This document shows positions 1 to 6,241 of a stretch of 7,646 bases of DNA, one piece after another. The notes beneath the pieces are model-generated. The model ran no database searches. It saw only the letters and a list, made by a program, of their open reading frames with translations, and had not been told where the DNA came from. The stretch covers positions 1 to 7,646 of the forward strand of contig JBCCSZ010000347.1 in the NCBI GenBank assembly GCA_039199225.1, in the 5' to 3' direction. Position 1 is the stretch's first letter. The number at the start of each line of letters is the position of its first letter. The translations under genes and the position numbers were made by a program. The stretch is from JBCCSZ01 sp039199225. Its GTDB lineage: Bacteria > Bacteroidota > Bacteroidia > Chitinophagales > Saprospiraceae.

Positions 1-663
1 AATTTCTGCTGCTGTAAGTGGTTTGACATAGCCGGCATTGTTGTCTCCGTCCGTCACAAGAATGACGACCTTGCTTTTGGCCTCGCTTTCCTTGAGTCGA
101 TTGACGGCCGTTGCCAATCCCATCCCAATGGCTGTACCATCTTCCAAAATCCCACATTCCAGGTTGGCTAAAAATTCTTTTAAGACCACATGGTCGGTCG
201 TCAAAGGACATTGTGTGAAAGCTTCCCCTGCAAATACGGCCAAGCCAATGCGATCGAACTGTCTTTTGTCCACAAAATCAGAAGCCACCTTTTTGCTCAC
301 CTCCAATCGATCGGGCTTGAAATCCTGGGCCAGCATACTGCTCGAAAGGTCCATCACCAGCATAATGTCGATGCCGTCGGCCTTTATTTCTTCTTCCTTT
401 AAGGTCAGTTGTGGCCGCGCCAGGGCAATGACCAAGGCAATAAAGCTGAGTAGCCTCAGAATGGGGAGTAAAGCCCGGAGTCTTCCGCGGAGGGACTGCA
501 AGCCACGGATGGATTCGAGGCTGGACATTCGGAGGCTGGCGTAGCGTTGGTTGTGGCGAAAGAAGTACAAGGCCCCCATGAGCGGAATGAGCAGCAGTAA
601 AAGGAAAAAGCCTGGATTGCCAAAGCTGATGTCATCCGACCAAAGGGCGACCAGCCCGATCAT
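1..663 (-). other. batA: BatA module with possible own start at 663 (partial)
   Basis: This is the part of the open frame that matches a stand-alone BatA. An in-frame ATG at 663-661 would give a protein starting MIGLVALW, followed by FGNPGFFLLLLLIP, a normal BatA opening. It then has a positively charged loop (RHNQRY to RGRLR), a second membrane helix ending IALARPQ, and the VWA domain. BatA is an inner-membrane protein whose VWA domain binds a divalent metal through its MIDAS site. The rest of the VWA domain and the usual C-terminal helix lie beyond base 1. No Shine-Dalgarno precedes the ATG, which is usual in Bacteroidota. I see this module clearly; use of the internal start is inference. 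Confidence 0.6.
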
Positions 664-1632
664 GCTCAGTTGTTGGTTATCTGCTGTTGCTGCCGGGCTG
701 TCTTCGGGAGCGATGGGTTTGGCCTTGGTTTGTATGACAAAAGATTCGGCCAATGCCCATTGTTTATCATGGATTTCGACGGCAGGCTTGGCTTTGGCAA
801 ATTTGACGAGATCGGCCTGTTGGAACATATTGCGCAACTGGTCGGTCATGTCTTTTCCAATATTGATGCTCTTGAGTTGTTTGACAATCTCATCGGTTGT
901 CGATTCAAGAGCCTGCAAGTCGTAGCGATTTTCGAGGTATTCGCGGACAATGTATGTCAGCTGACTGTGGTACGATTTGATTTCTCCCTGCTGCCAAAGT
1001 TTGGCCTCCCGGAGTTCGGCTAGTTTTTTTAGTGCGATTTCGTGTGCTGGAATGACAACCACCGGAGCCGGTGGGGCTGTAGTGGCCTTGCCACGTCTTT
1101 TGATAAACCACCAGATGGCAAAACCCAAGAGTACAGCAACTGCCACCCCAATGAGCCATCCGTAATAATCAGCAATGGAAAAAGGTTCTTCCATGATCCA
1201 TTTGATGGGCGCCAGCGGAATGGTATCGATTTGTGGAACACCTACCTCCAATAATAATTCATTGGTAGCCACAAGCCCGCTGCGTCCATTGACCACATAT
1301 CGGAAGGGAATGGCAGGAATGAAGTGCGAACCCGAATCAAAGGAAGTAATGGTTAAGTCTTGGCTGTAGAGGATGTTGCTGCCCTCAGAAAGTGTATCGG
1401 CTTGGGTGATGTCGATGACTTCTACTGTTTCGAGGCTGTCGAGAAAAGAAAGATCGGGAGGTAGCAATTGTGTGCCGGCAGGGTAGCGGGCATTCAGATG
1501 CAGCTTGAGCTGGTCGCCTATCAAAATGCGGGTACTATCGAGGGTAGCGCTCACTTGTGGCTGTGCGCTTACCACCAGGCTGCAAAAGCAACATAGCAAG
1601 AGGAGAATATGTGAAATACCGCGTCTAGTCAT
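1..1632 (-). CDS. BatD-like membrane protein fused in frame to BatA (VWA protein), 3' end beyond window
   Basis: From the ATG at 1632 the frame stays open for 544 codons to base 1. Module 1: a signal peptide (residues 1-24, ending SAQ), a periplasmic beta-rich domain (about 25-145), a membrane helix (about 157-178, then KRR), and a cytoplasmic helical region (about 195-303) with HEIALKKL, LWQQGEIKSY and REYLENRY. This pattern is known from the BatD-like protein normally encoded between DUF58 and batA in Bacteroidota. Module 2 is BatA: membrane segments at about 342-358 and 388-405, then a VWA domain with the MIDAS residues D428, S430 and S432 (DLSSS), T500 (DGTAIG) and D528 (TDGDN). The gene starts 5 bases after the DUF58 stop. 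These are normally two proteins; whether this is a true fusion, a coupled internal start or a single-base error cannot be settled here. Family assignment is firm; the single-polypeptide reading is uncertain. Confidence 0.8.
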   Translation of the reverse strand, partial: MTRRGISHILLLLCCFCSLVVSAQPQVSATLDSTRILIGDQLKLHLNARYPAGTQLLPPDLSFLDSLETVEVIDITQADTLSEGSNILYSQDLTITSFDSGSHFIPAIPFRYVVNGRSGLVATNELLLEVGVPQIDTIPLAPIKWIMEEPFSIADYYGWLIGVAVAVLLGFAIWWFIKRRGKATTAPPAPVVVIPAHEIALKKLAELREAKLWQQGEIKSYHSQLTYIVREYLENRYDLQALESTTDEIVKQLKSINIGKDMTDQLRNMFQQADLVKFAKAKPAVEIHDKQWALAESFVIQTKAKPIAPEDSPAATADNQQLSMIGLVALWSDDISFGNPGFFLLLLLIPLMGALYFFRHNQRYASLRMSSLESIRGLQSLRGRLRALLPILRLLSFIALVIALARPQLTLKEEEIKADGIDIMLVMDLSSSMLAQDFKPDRLEVSKKVASDFVDKRQFDRIGLAVFAGEAFTQCPLTTDHVVLKEFLANLECGILEDGTAIGMGLATAVNRLKESEAKSKVVILVTDGDNNAGYVKPLTAAEI

Positions 1633-1637
1633 AGCCG

Positions 1638-2510
1638 TCAATACCTGGATCGTTTCTTAAAAAAATTCAATAGTGCATTTACATAAGGTTCATCACTTCG
1701 GATGCTCATCGTATCGGCTCCACTTTTTAGGAAGGTAGAGCGGAAATAGGTCGAATGATCCGAAAACCACTTGGCGTATTGCTCCCGCACCTTCGACACA
1801 GCCGTGTCTACCCACCGGACCTGGCCGGATTCTGCATCGATGGCCCGTATCAGCCCTACATTGGGCAGCGTTTCTTCCCGTGGATCATATAGGTGCAAGC
1901 CGATGATGTCGTGCCTCCTGGCAGCAACCCGCAGCGGTTTTTCATAATCAGAGGTCAGGAAGTCCGACAGAACGAAGGTAATACAACGCTTTTTGATTAG
2001 GTTGTTGAGGTATTCGAGTGCCTTGCCAAGGTTGGTTCCCTGGCCTTCCGGTTGAAAGTCGATCAATTCGCGAATGATTCGCAGGATGTGTTGCTTTCCT
2101 TTCTTGGGTGGAATGAATTTTTCCACTTTATTGGAGAAAAACAAAACGCCGACCTTGTCATTGTTATTGATGGCTGAGAAGGCCAAAACGGCAGAGATTT
2201 CCGTCAATAGCTCATTTTTCATCTGGTTGACCGTCCCAAAGAAAGCGGACCGGCTGACATCGATCAGTAGCATGACCGTCAACTCGCGCTCTTCCTCAAA
2301 TATCTTGATGTGTGGATCACCGGTTCGAGCCGTTACGTTCCAATCGATGTTGCGAATGTCGTCGCCGTACTGGTAATCGCGCACCTCACTGAAAGACATC
2401 CCCCGACCTTTGAAGGCAGAGTGGTACTCACCGGAAAAAATATGCCGGCTCAAGCCTTTGGTTTTGATCTCGATCTTGCGGACCTTTTTGAGTAATTCGC
2501 TGGTTTCCAT
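1638..2510 (-). CDS. DUF58 domain protein, VWA-like, partner of MoxR
   Basis: A 290-residue soluble protein of the DUF58 family, which co-occurs with MoxR ATPases and is thought to act with them as an adaptor or substrate-handling subunit in the cytoplasm. The family signature is at about residues 36-62: GRGMSFSEVRDYQYGDD followed by RNIDWNVTAR. A VWA-like fold follows with a complete MIDAS set: D84, S86 and S88 in DVSRS, T159 in QGTNLG, and D183 in LSDF. No signal peptide or membrane helix is visible. The start at 2510 (METSELLKKVRKIEIKT) is preferred over the upstream ATG at 2543: it matches the usual family N-terminus and lies one base after the TAG of the preceding gene, whereas 2543 would overlap that gene by 32 bases. 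The tight spacing suggests translational coupling. Confidence 0.92.
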   Translation of the reverse strand: METSELLKKVRKIEIKTKGLSRHIFSGEYHSAFKGRGMSFSEVRDYQYGDDIRNIDWNVTARTGDPHIKIFEEERELTVMLLIDVSRSAFFGTVNQMKNELLTEISAVLAFSAINNNDKVGVLFFSNKVEKFIPPKKGKQHILRIIRELIDFQPEGQGTNLGKALEYLNNLIKKRCITFVLSDFLTSDYEKPLRVAARRHDIIGLHLYDPREETLPNVGLIRAIDAESGQVRWVDTAVSKVREQYAKWFSDHSTYFRSTFLKSGADTMSIRSDEPYVNALLNFFKKRSRY

Positions 2511-2511
2511 G

Positions 2512-3861
2512 CTAACCTTCGGTTTGCTGATACAAGTGAGCAATCGGGTTTTCTTTCTTTCTCATGTAGGGCGCCAATGCCTCAAAAGAGATCAAAATTC
2601 TCTGTTGGCCATAGATGGCATTAAAGTCGGTGGAAAAGCAGAGCCCTTCCTGCCGGATGGTGAAATACGAAAAAGCAGTACCATCTATCCATTTCCGAAA
2701 ATCTTTATTGTTTTTATACAGCGCTGTTTTTTTCAAACGACTCTGAATGTAGTGATCTACAAAGGGCTTATGATTGAAATTTTCTTTGAAGATGTCCTCC
2801 AATTTAATTTCCTTTCCTTTGACCAAATCAAAGTTGATGACGTGTGTCTTGATGCTGGTCGACCAGGAGCTGTTCATCGTCAGCAATCCGCTGATGAGTT
2901 GGCTGTCGTAGAGGTCGAGGTCCGACCAAGCAAAGGAGCGAATCGAGGCCCGCATATCCGGCTGGCGGGTGTCATTGAGTTTTTTAACCTCCTGAGAATA
3001 GCTGCGACACTTGGCCACCCAATCCTCTGTCAACTCGTCCATCCATCGGTTGTAAGCCACATGGCTGGTCTTGGGATAGGTGATGTCATAACTGCTGACA
3101 TAATCGGCAAATTCTACACAAGCCACCGGTAGGGCCTCCACCAATCGAAAGATCGCTTTTTTGACGTATTGGTTGGTATTGATGAATTGTAGATCGACCA
3201 GTTTGTCTTTTTGGAATTGACCTTTCAACTCTCCCTTTGGTTTGTTTTCCAAATCGGTGATGCGCAGGCTGAAACGACCATAGGCATCGGCCTGACCATT
3301 GACAGCATAGCTTTTGTTTTCGCGGCGGATGAACAGCACCCCCCTGAGCATATTATTGCTTTCCTTTTGCAGCAGCAGATTGCTTTCGTAGGGCGTAATG
3401 ACGCCCTTGTAAAGGTGTATCCATTTATTGTCACCGCAGTAGGAAGGAAATTGTATGGCCTTTTCGACGGCATGTAGATGAAAAAGTCCACCGATGGATT
3501 GATCGACATTGTGCCATTCGCCGACGATGCCCTCTGGTTGAACGGCAGCGCGGATGTAGCCGGTGATTTCCTTGCCGCTTTTTTCCTTGAGCAGCAGTTG
3601 CTTCTTTTGGAGGCTGCCTTCCAGATCAAACTGCTCTTTGCTGCGCAAATAAGTCATCTGTCCCTTGCAGTTTTTACCATCGTAGGCCAACGTTACAGCA
3701 ATATCGTTGACATCGTCGATGCGTCCTTTGTAGTGCTGAACCCATTCGATGCGCGATGGCTTATCGAACATGGCTTTGACCCGTTCCACCTCTGATTCGG
3801 CTTGTGCCTGAAGTAGAAAGGGAAAAACAAAAAAACAGGCATATAATAGCGATCGCATCAT
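2512..3861 (-). CDS. Secreted protein with duplicated beta-rich repeat and DUF3298-like C-terminus
   Basis: A 449-residue protein with a signal peptide (MMRSLLYACFFVFPFLLQAQA, cleavage near residue 19-21) and no further membrane helix, so probably periplasmic. Residues about 40-117 and 147-227 look like two copies of one beta-rich unit: each opens W-V/I-x-x-YKG-x-I and continues with alternating short strands. The last 120 residues resemble DUF3298, the domain also found in RsiV-type proteins: VINFDLVKGKEIKLEDIF, then IQSRLKK, then FTIRQEGLCFS and ISFEALAPYM. That match is from memory of the pattern and is moderate. The gene starts 12 bases after the moxR stop and ends one base before the DUF58 start, so it should be an operon member. 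Its function is unknown; from location and context it could be a periplasmic partner or substrate of the Bat complex. ATG at 3858 is an equally possible start. Confidence 0.85.
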   Translation of the reverse strand: MMRSLLYACFFVFPFLLQAQAESEVERVKAMFDKPSRIEWVQHYKGRIDDVNDIAVTLAYDGKNCKGQMTYLRSKEQFDLEGSLQKKQLLLKEKSGKEITGYIRAAVQPEGIVGEWHNVDQSIGGLFHLHAVEKAIQFPSYCGDNKWIHLYKGVITPYESNLLLQKESNNMLRGVLFIRRENKSYAVNGQADAYGRFSLRITDLENKPKGELKGQFQKDKLVDLQFINTNQYVKKAIFRLVEALPVACVEFADYVSSYDITYPKTSHVAYNRWMDELTEDWVAKCRSYSQEVKKLNDTRQPDMRASIRSFAWSDLDLYDSQLISGLLTMNSSWSTSIKTHVINFDLVKGKEIKLEDIFKENFNHKPFVDHYIQSRLKKTALYKNNKDFRKWIDGTAFSYFTIRQEGLCFSTDFNAIYGQQRILISFEALAPYMRKKENPIAHLYQQTEG

Positions 3862-3873
3862 GAACGGACGGGC

Positions 3874-4875
3874 TTAGGGTACTTCTACGGCGTTGAGGAT
3901 TCGGTTGATGATGTCTTCCTGGCTGATGTTTTCGGCTTCGGCCTCGTAGGTTAGTCCTATTCGGTGGCGCATCACATCGTGGCAGATGTTGCGAACGTCC
4001 TCCGGAATGACATAACCCCTGCGTTGTAGGAAAGCATAGGCTTTGGCAGCCATTGCCAGATTAATGCTGGCACGCGGCGAGCCACCATAGCTGATTAGCA
4101 GGTCGAGGTCTCTCAATCGATATTTGGCTGGCTGGCGGCTGGCGAAGACGATGTCGAGGATGTATTGCTCGATTTTTTCGTCCATGTAAACCTTTTTGAC
4201 AACCTCTCTGGCTTTAAGGATGTCTTCCGGGCTGACGATGGGCTCAATCTTTTGACTGATGGCACCGCTGAGGTTGCGACGGATAATCTCGCGTTCCTCC
4301 TCCATTTCGGGGTAGGAAATATTTACTTTGAGCATGAATCTGTCAACCTGGGCCTCTGGAAGAGGGTAGGTACCTTCCTGTTCTATAGGGTTTTGTGTAG
4401 CCAGTACCAGAAAGGGTTCTTGCAGTTTGAAAGTTTCATTGCCGATGGTCACCTGCCGTTCTTGCATGGCTTCCAACAGAGCGGATTGCACTTTGGCTGG
4501 CGCACGGTTGATTTCATCTGCCAATATGAAATTAGCGAAAACAGGACCTTTTCGCACCGTAAACTCATTCTTGCTGGGGTTGTAGATCATGGTACCGATG
4601 ATGTCGGCAGGCAGCAAGTCAGGTGTAAACTGTATTCGGCTGAATTGAGCATTGATGGCCGTAGAGAGGGTCTTGATGGCCAGTGTTTTGGCCAGGCCGG
4701 GCAATCCTTCCAGCAGTACATGTCCCTTGGCGAGCAGACCGAGCATCAGACGTTCGATCATATACTGTTGTCCGACAATGACTTTGCCGGTTGCTTCGTT
4801 GAGCTTTTCTACAAAAGCGCTTTCTATGTATATTTGTTGGTTGAGCGCCTCAATGTCGACGGATTGCTGAATCAT
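3874..4875 (-). CDS. moxR: MoxR-family AAA+ ATPase
   Basis: A 333-residue cytoplasmic AAA+ ATPase of the MoxR family, which forms ring-shaped, chaperone-like machines working with VWA-domain proteins. The Walker A motif is GLPGLAKT (57-64), Walker B is ILADEINRA (about 117-125, with D120 and E121), sensor 1 is ATQNP (159-163), a likely arginine finger is R179 in EAQVDRF, and sensor 2 is GSPRAS (265-270). All catalytic positions are intact and the length is normal for the family. The ATG at 4875 (MIQQSVDIEALN) is chosen because family proteins begin at about this point; the ATG at 4935 would add 20 residues with no family character. It is the first gene of the leftward operon, facing a divergent gene across 219 bases. 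Confidence 0.95.
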   Translation of the reverse strand: MIQQSVDIEALNQQIYIESAFVEKLNEATGKVIVGQQYMIERLMLGLLAKGHVLLEGLPGLAKTLAIKTLSTAINAQFSRIQFTPDLLPADIIGTMIYNPSKNEFTVRKGPVFANFILADEINRAPAKVQSALLEAMQERQVTIGNETFKLQEPFLVLATQNPIEQEGTYPLPEAQVDRFMLKVNISYPEMEEEREIIRRNLSGAISQKIEPIVSPEDILKAREVVKKVYMDEKIEQYILDIVFASRQPAKYRLRDLDLLISYGGSPRASINLAMAAKAYAFLQRRGYVIPEDVRNICHDVMRHRIGLTYEAEAENISQEDIINRILNAVEVP

Positions 4876-5094
4876 GGCTTTTTTTAGATGGCAAATTTGA
4901 TAATTTTTTCGCAGAATATGCAATTTTATACCCACATACGGCCAACAGGATCAGACCAATAAAGCAGTTTAACTAAATATTAACTAAGTTGCGACAAATG
5001 GAGGGATTTCGGGGTGATTTTGAAAAAACGCTTTGGTTTGCAGCAAATATTTGGCTCAGAAGTTTTCCAAAGAATGGGGTAATTTGATTTAAAT
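4876..5094. promoter_or_regulatory. Divergent intergenic region, presumed promoters for moxR operon and 5095 gene
   Basis: An AT-rich 219-base gap between two divergent starts must hold both promoters. Imperfect matches to the Bacteroidota -7 element TAnnTTTG are present: TAAAATTG on the minus strand (4928-4921) for moxR, and AATATTTG on the plus strand (5046-5053) for the other gene. Several TTTG tracts lie nearby (5019, 5032, 5037), but none has the ideal spacing to a -7 match. The region is supported by gene orientation; the exact sites are weak. Confidence 0.35.
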
Positions 5095-5841
5095 ATGAAT
5101 GACATGACAAATTTGATGATGAGGAGGCTGATATGCTGTCTTTTGGTGCTGTGCTGCCTTACAGCTCTGCAAGCTCAAGATGAAAAGACGGGCCTGAGCA
5201 AAGAGGCACTCAAGGAAAAGGCACTGAAGGATATTGTTGCACTTCAAAATGGGGTGTTGATCGTTCGCCTTCCTAGTAAGCATAAAAAAATCAAGGAATT
5301 GACCAGGCTAAGCCAAAGCGAGGGCCTATCTAAGAAAAAACGCAAACGCTTTGAAAAAACACTGAAAACCGCTTTGGCAGAAAAAGAACGAGAGGAGCGG
5401 GATATTGTCAATGTCTACAAAAAGAATTATTTCTTTTCGGATCTCCTTTTTACCTACGATACATCCACTGTACACTTGAAGGAGGGCCATTATTCGGGGA
5501 TATTTTTGAATGACAGCCTGGAAATAGACCCTACCATCAGCGTTGGTGATCGCGCTTGTTTTTTCATCCGCATGGGGTCTTTACAAAAAAATAAGAATGC
5601 TCCCGGGCGTCGTGTTGCTTTTATGTTGGATCAAAATTTTGAGACCCTGCAAGACCCCTTTCCATATTATGTGAAAACGGTCTCGTTCAGCGATGCGGCC
5701 TTGAGTCCGTTCAAGCCGGAGGCTCTATCCATGGCTGGTTTTCGGGCTGGACATATAGCTAAGCGCTTTGACAGCTGGCTCTCCTATTTTTACAAGATGA
5801 ATATTGAAAAGAAAGAAGAAGAGGCGGAGGAAGACCAATAG
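5095..5841 (+). CDS. Secreted protein of unknown function
   Basis: A 248-residue protein with a clear signal peptide (MMRRLICCLLVLCCLTALQA, cleavage before QDEK), so probably periplasmic or secreted. The mature part starts with LKDIVALQNGVLIVRLP, continues with a strongly basic, probably helical stretch (about 62-110, with KHKKIK and KKKRKR), and then a mixed alpha/beta part with YSGIFLNDSLEIDPTISV and DPFPYYVKTV (about 132-195). It ends in an acidic tail (KKEEEAEEDQ). The ordering NGVLIVRL, FLNDSLE.D and PFPYYV resembles an uncharacterised family of secreted Bacteroidota proteins known to me only by pattern; I cannot name a function. The start could be 5095, or 5116/5119 (MMRRL), which would give a more typical signal peptide. 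It is divergent from moxR and convergent with the next gene. Confidence 0.8.
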   Translation: MNDMTNLMMRRLICCLLVLCCLTALQAQDEKTGLSKEALKEKALKDIVALQNGVLIVRLPSKHKKIKELTRLSQSEGLSKKKRKRFEKTLKTALAEKEREERDIVNVYKKNYFFSDLLFTYDTSTVHLKEGHYSGIFLNDSLEIDPTISVGDRACFFIRMGSLQKNKNAPGRRVAFMLDQNFETLQDPFPYYVKTVSFSDAALSPFKPEALSMAGFRAGHIAKRFDSWLSYFYKMNIEKKEEEAEEDQ

Positions 5842-5846
5842 CAATT

Positions 5847-6209
5847 CTAGCCAGTTATTTTGAGCAGGATGTCCTCAATCAGTCGATCCGGCATACCAAG
5901 GCAGTTTTGTTTGAGCTTGATTTTGAGCTGCATTTTATCGACACCAGCCTCTTGCGATTCCATTTTTTGCTCCACGCAACGAACGCTTTCTTTGAATGTC
6001 TGACTGGCTTTGGAAGACATTTGTATGAATGCGTCCTTCTCGTTTTGTCTTAGCAGGTCTGCCATTTGATTATTGAGATCGATGGATGCCTTGGCGCAAT
6101 CGCAAATCTTTAGTGCTAGGTCTTCTGGTTTATTTTCCTGAGAGCCGGAAGAGTCGCCACAGGCGGTGCAACACAAGAGCATTAGGAGGAAGGAAAAGGC
6201 ATTTTTCAT
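5847..6209 (-). CDS. Small lipoprotein with four cysteines in the mature part, unknown function
   Basis: A 120-residue protein starting MKNAFSFLLMLLCCTAC. Cys17, followed by GDSSGSQ, is the likely lipidation site, although the residue at -3 is Cys rather than the usual Leu. The mature part is probably helical and has C36 and C38 in an ICDCAK motif, C78 in VRCVEQK and C103 in KQNCLGM, which could form two disulfides or bind a metal. Small envelope proteins with a CDC motif and later single cysteines are common in Bacteroidota, but I know no function for them. The ATG at 6209 is chosen because it gives a proper lipoprotein signal; the open frame extends further upstream, but only across the hydrolase gene in another frame. 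The gene follows that hydrolase after 32 bases on the same strand. Its TAG lies 5 bases from the stop of the convergent gene. Confidence 0.78.
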   Translation of the reverse strand: MKNAFSFLLMLLCCTACGDSSGSQENKPEDLALKICDCAKASIDLNNQMADLLRQNEKDAFIQMSSKASQTFKESVRCVEQKMESQEAGVDKMQLKIKLKQNCLGMPDRLIEDILLKITG

Positions 6210-6241
6210 GTAAGAGCCATTTAATCTATGCTGAGGTGAAT

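Noticed and set aside
38..925. Plus-strand open frames of 70 to 168 codons opposite the BatD-like/BatA frame
   Set aside because: The minus strand encodes clear VWA and BatD-like motifs over the whole stretch; the plus-strand products are low-complexity shadows.
2410..3132. 240-codon plus-strand open frame across the DUF58 / secreted-protein boundary
   Set aside because: It is antisense to two well-supported genes, spans their junction, and shows no coherent protein pattern.
4165..4887. 240-codon plus-strand open frame opposite moxR
   Set aside because: It lies antisense to a strongly conserved AAA+ ATPase with intact motifs; its translation has no domain character and is explained as a shadow frame.
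5842..5846. Bidirectional terminator between the convergent genes
   Set aside because: Only 5 bases separate the stop codons and I see no clear GC-rich hairpin with a T tract around them.
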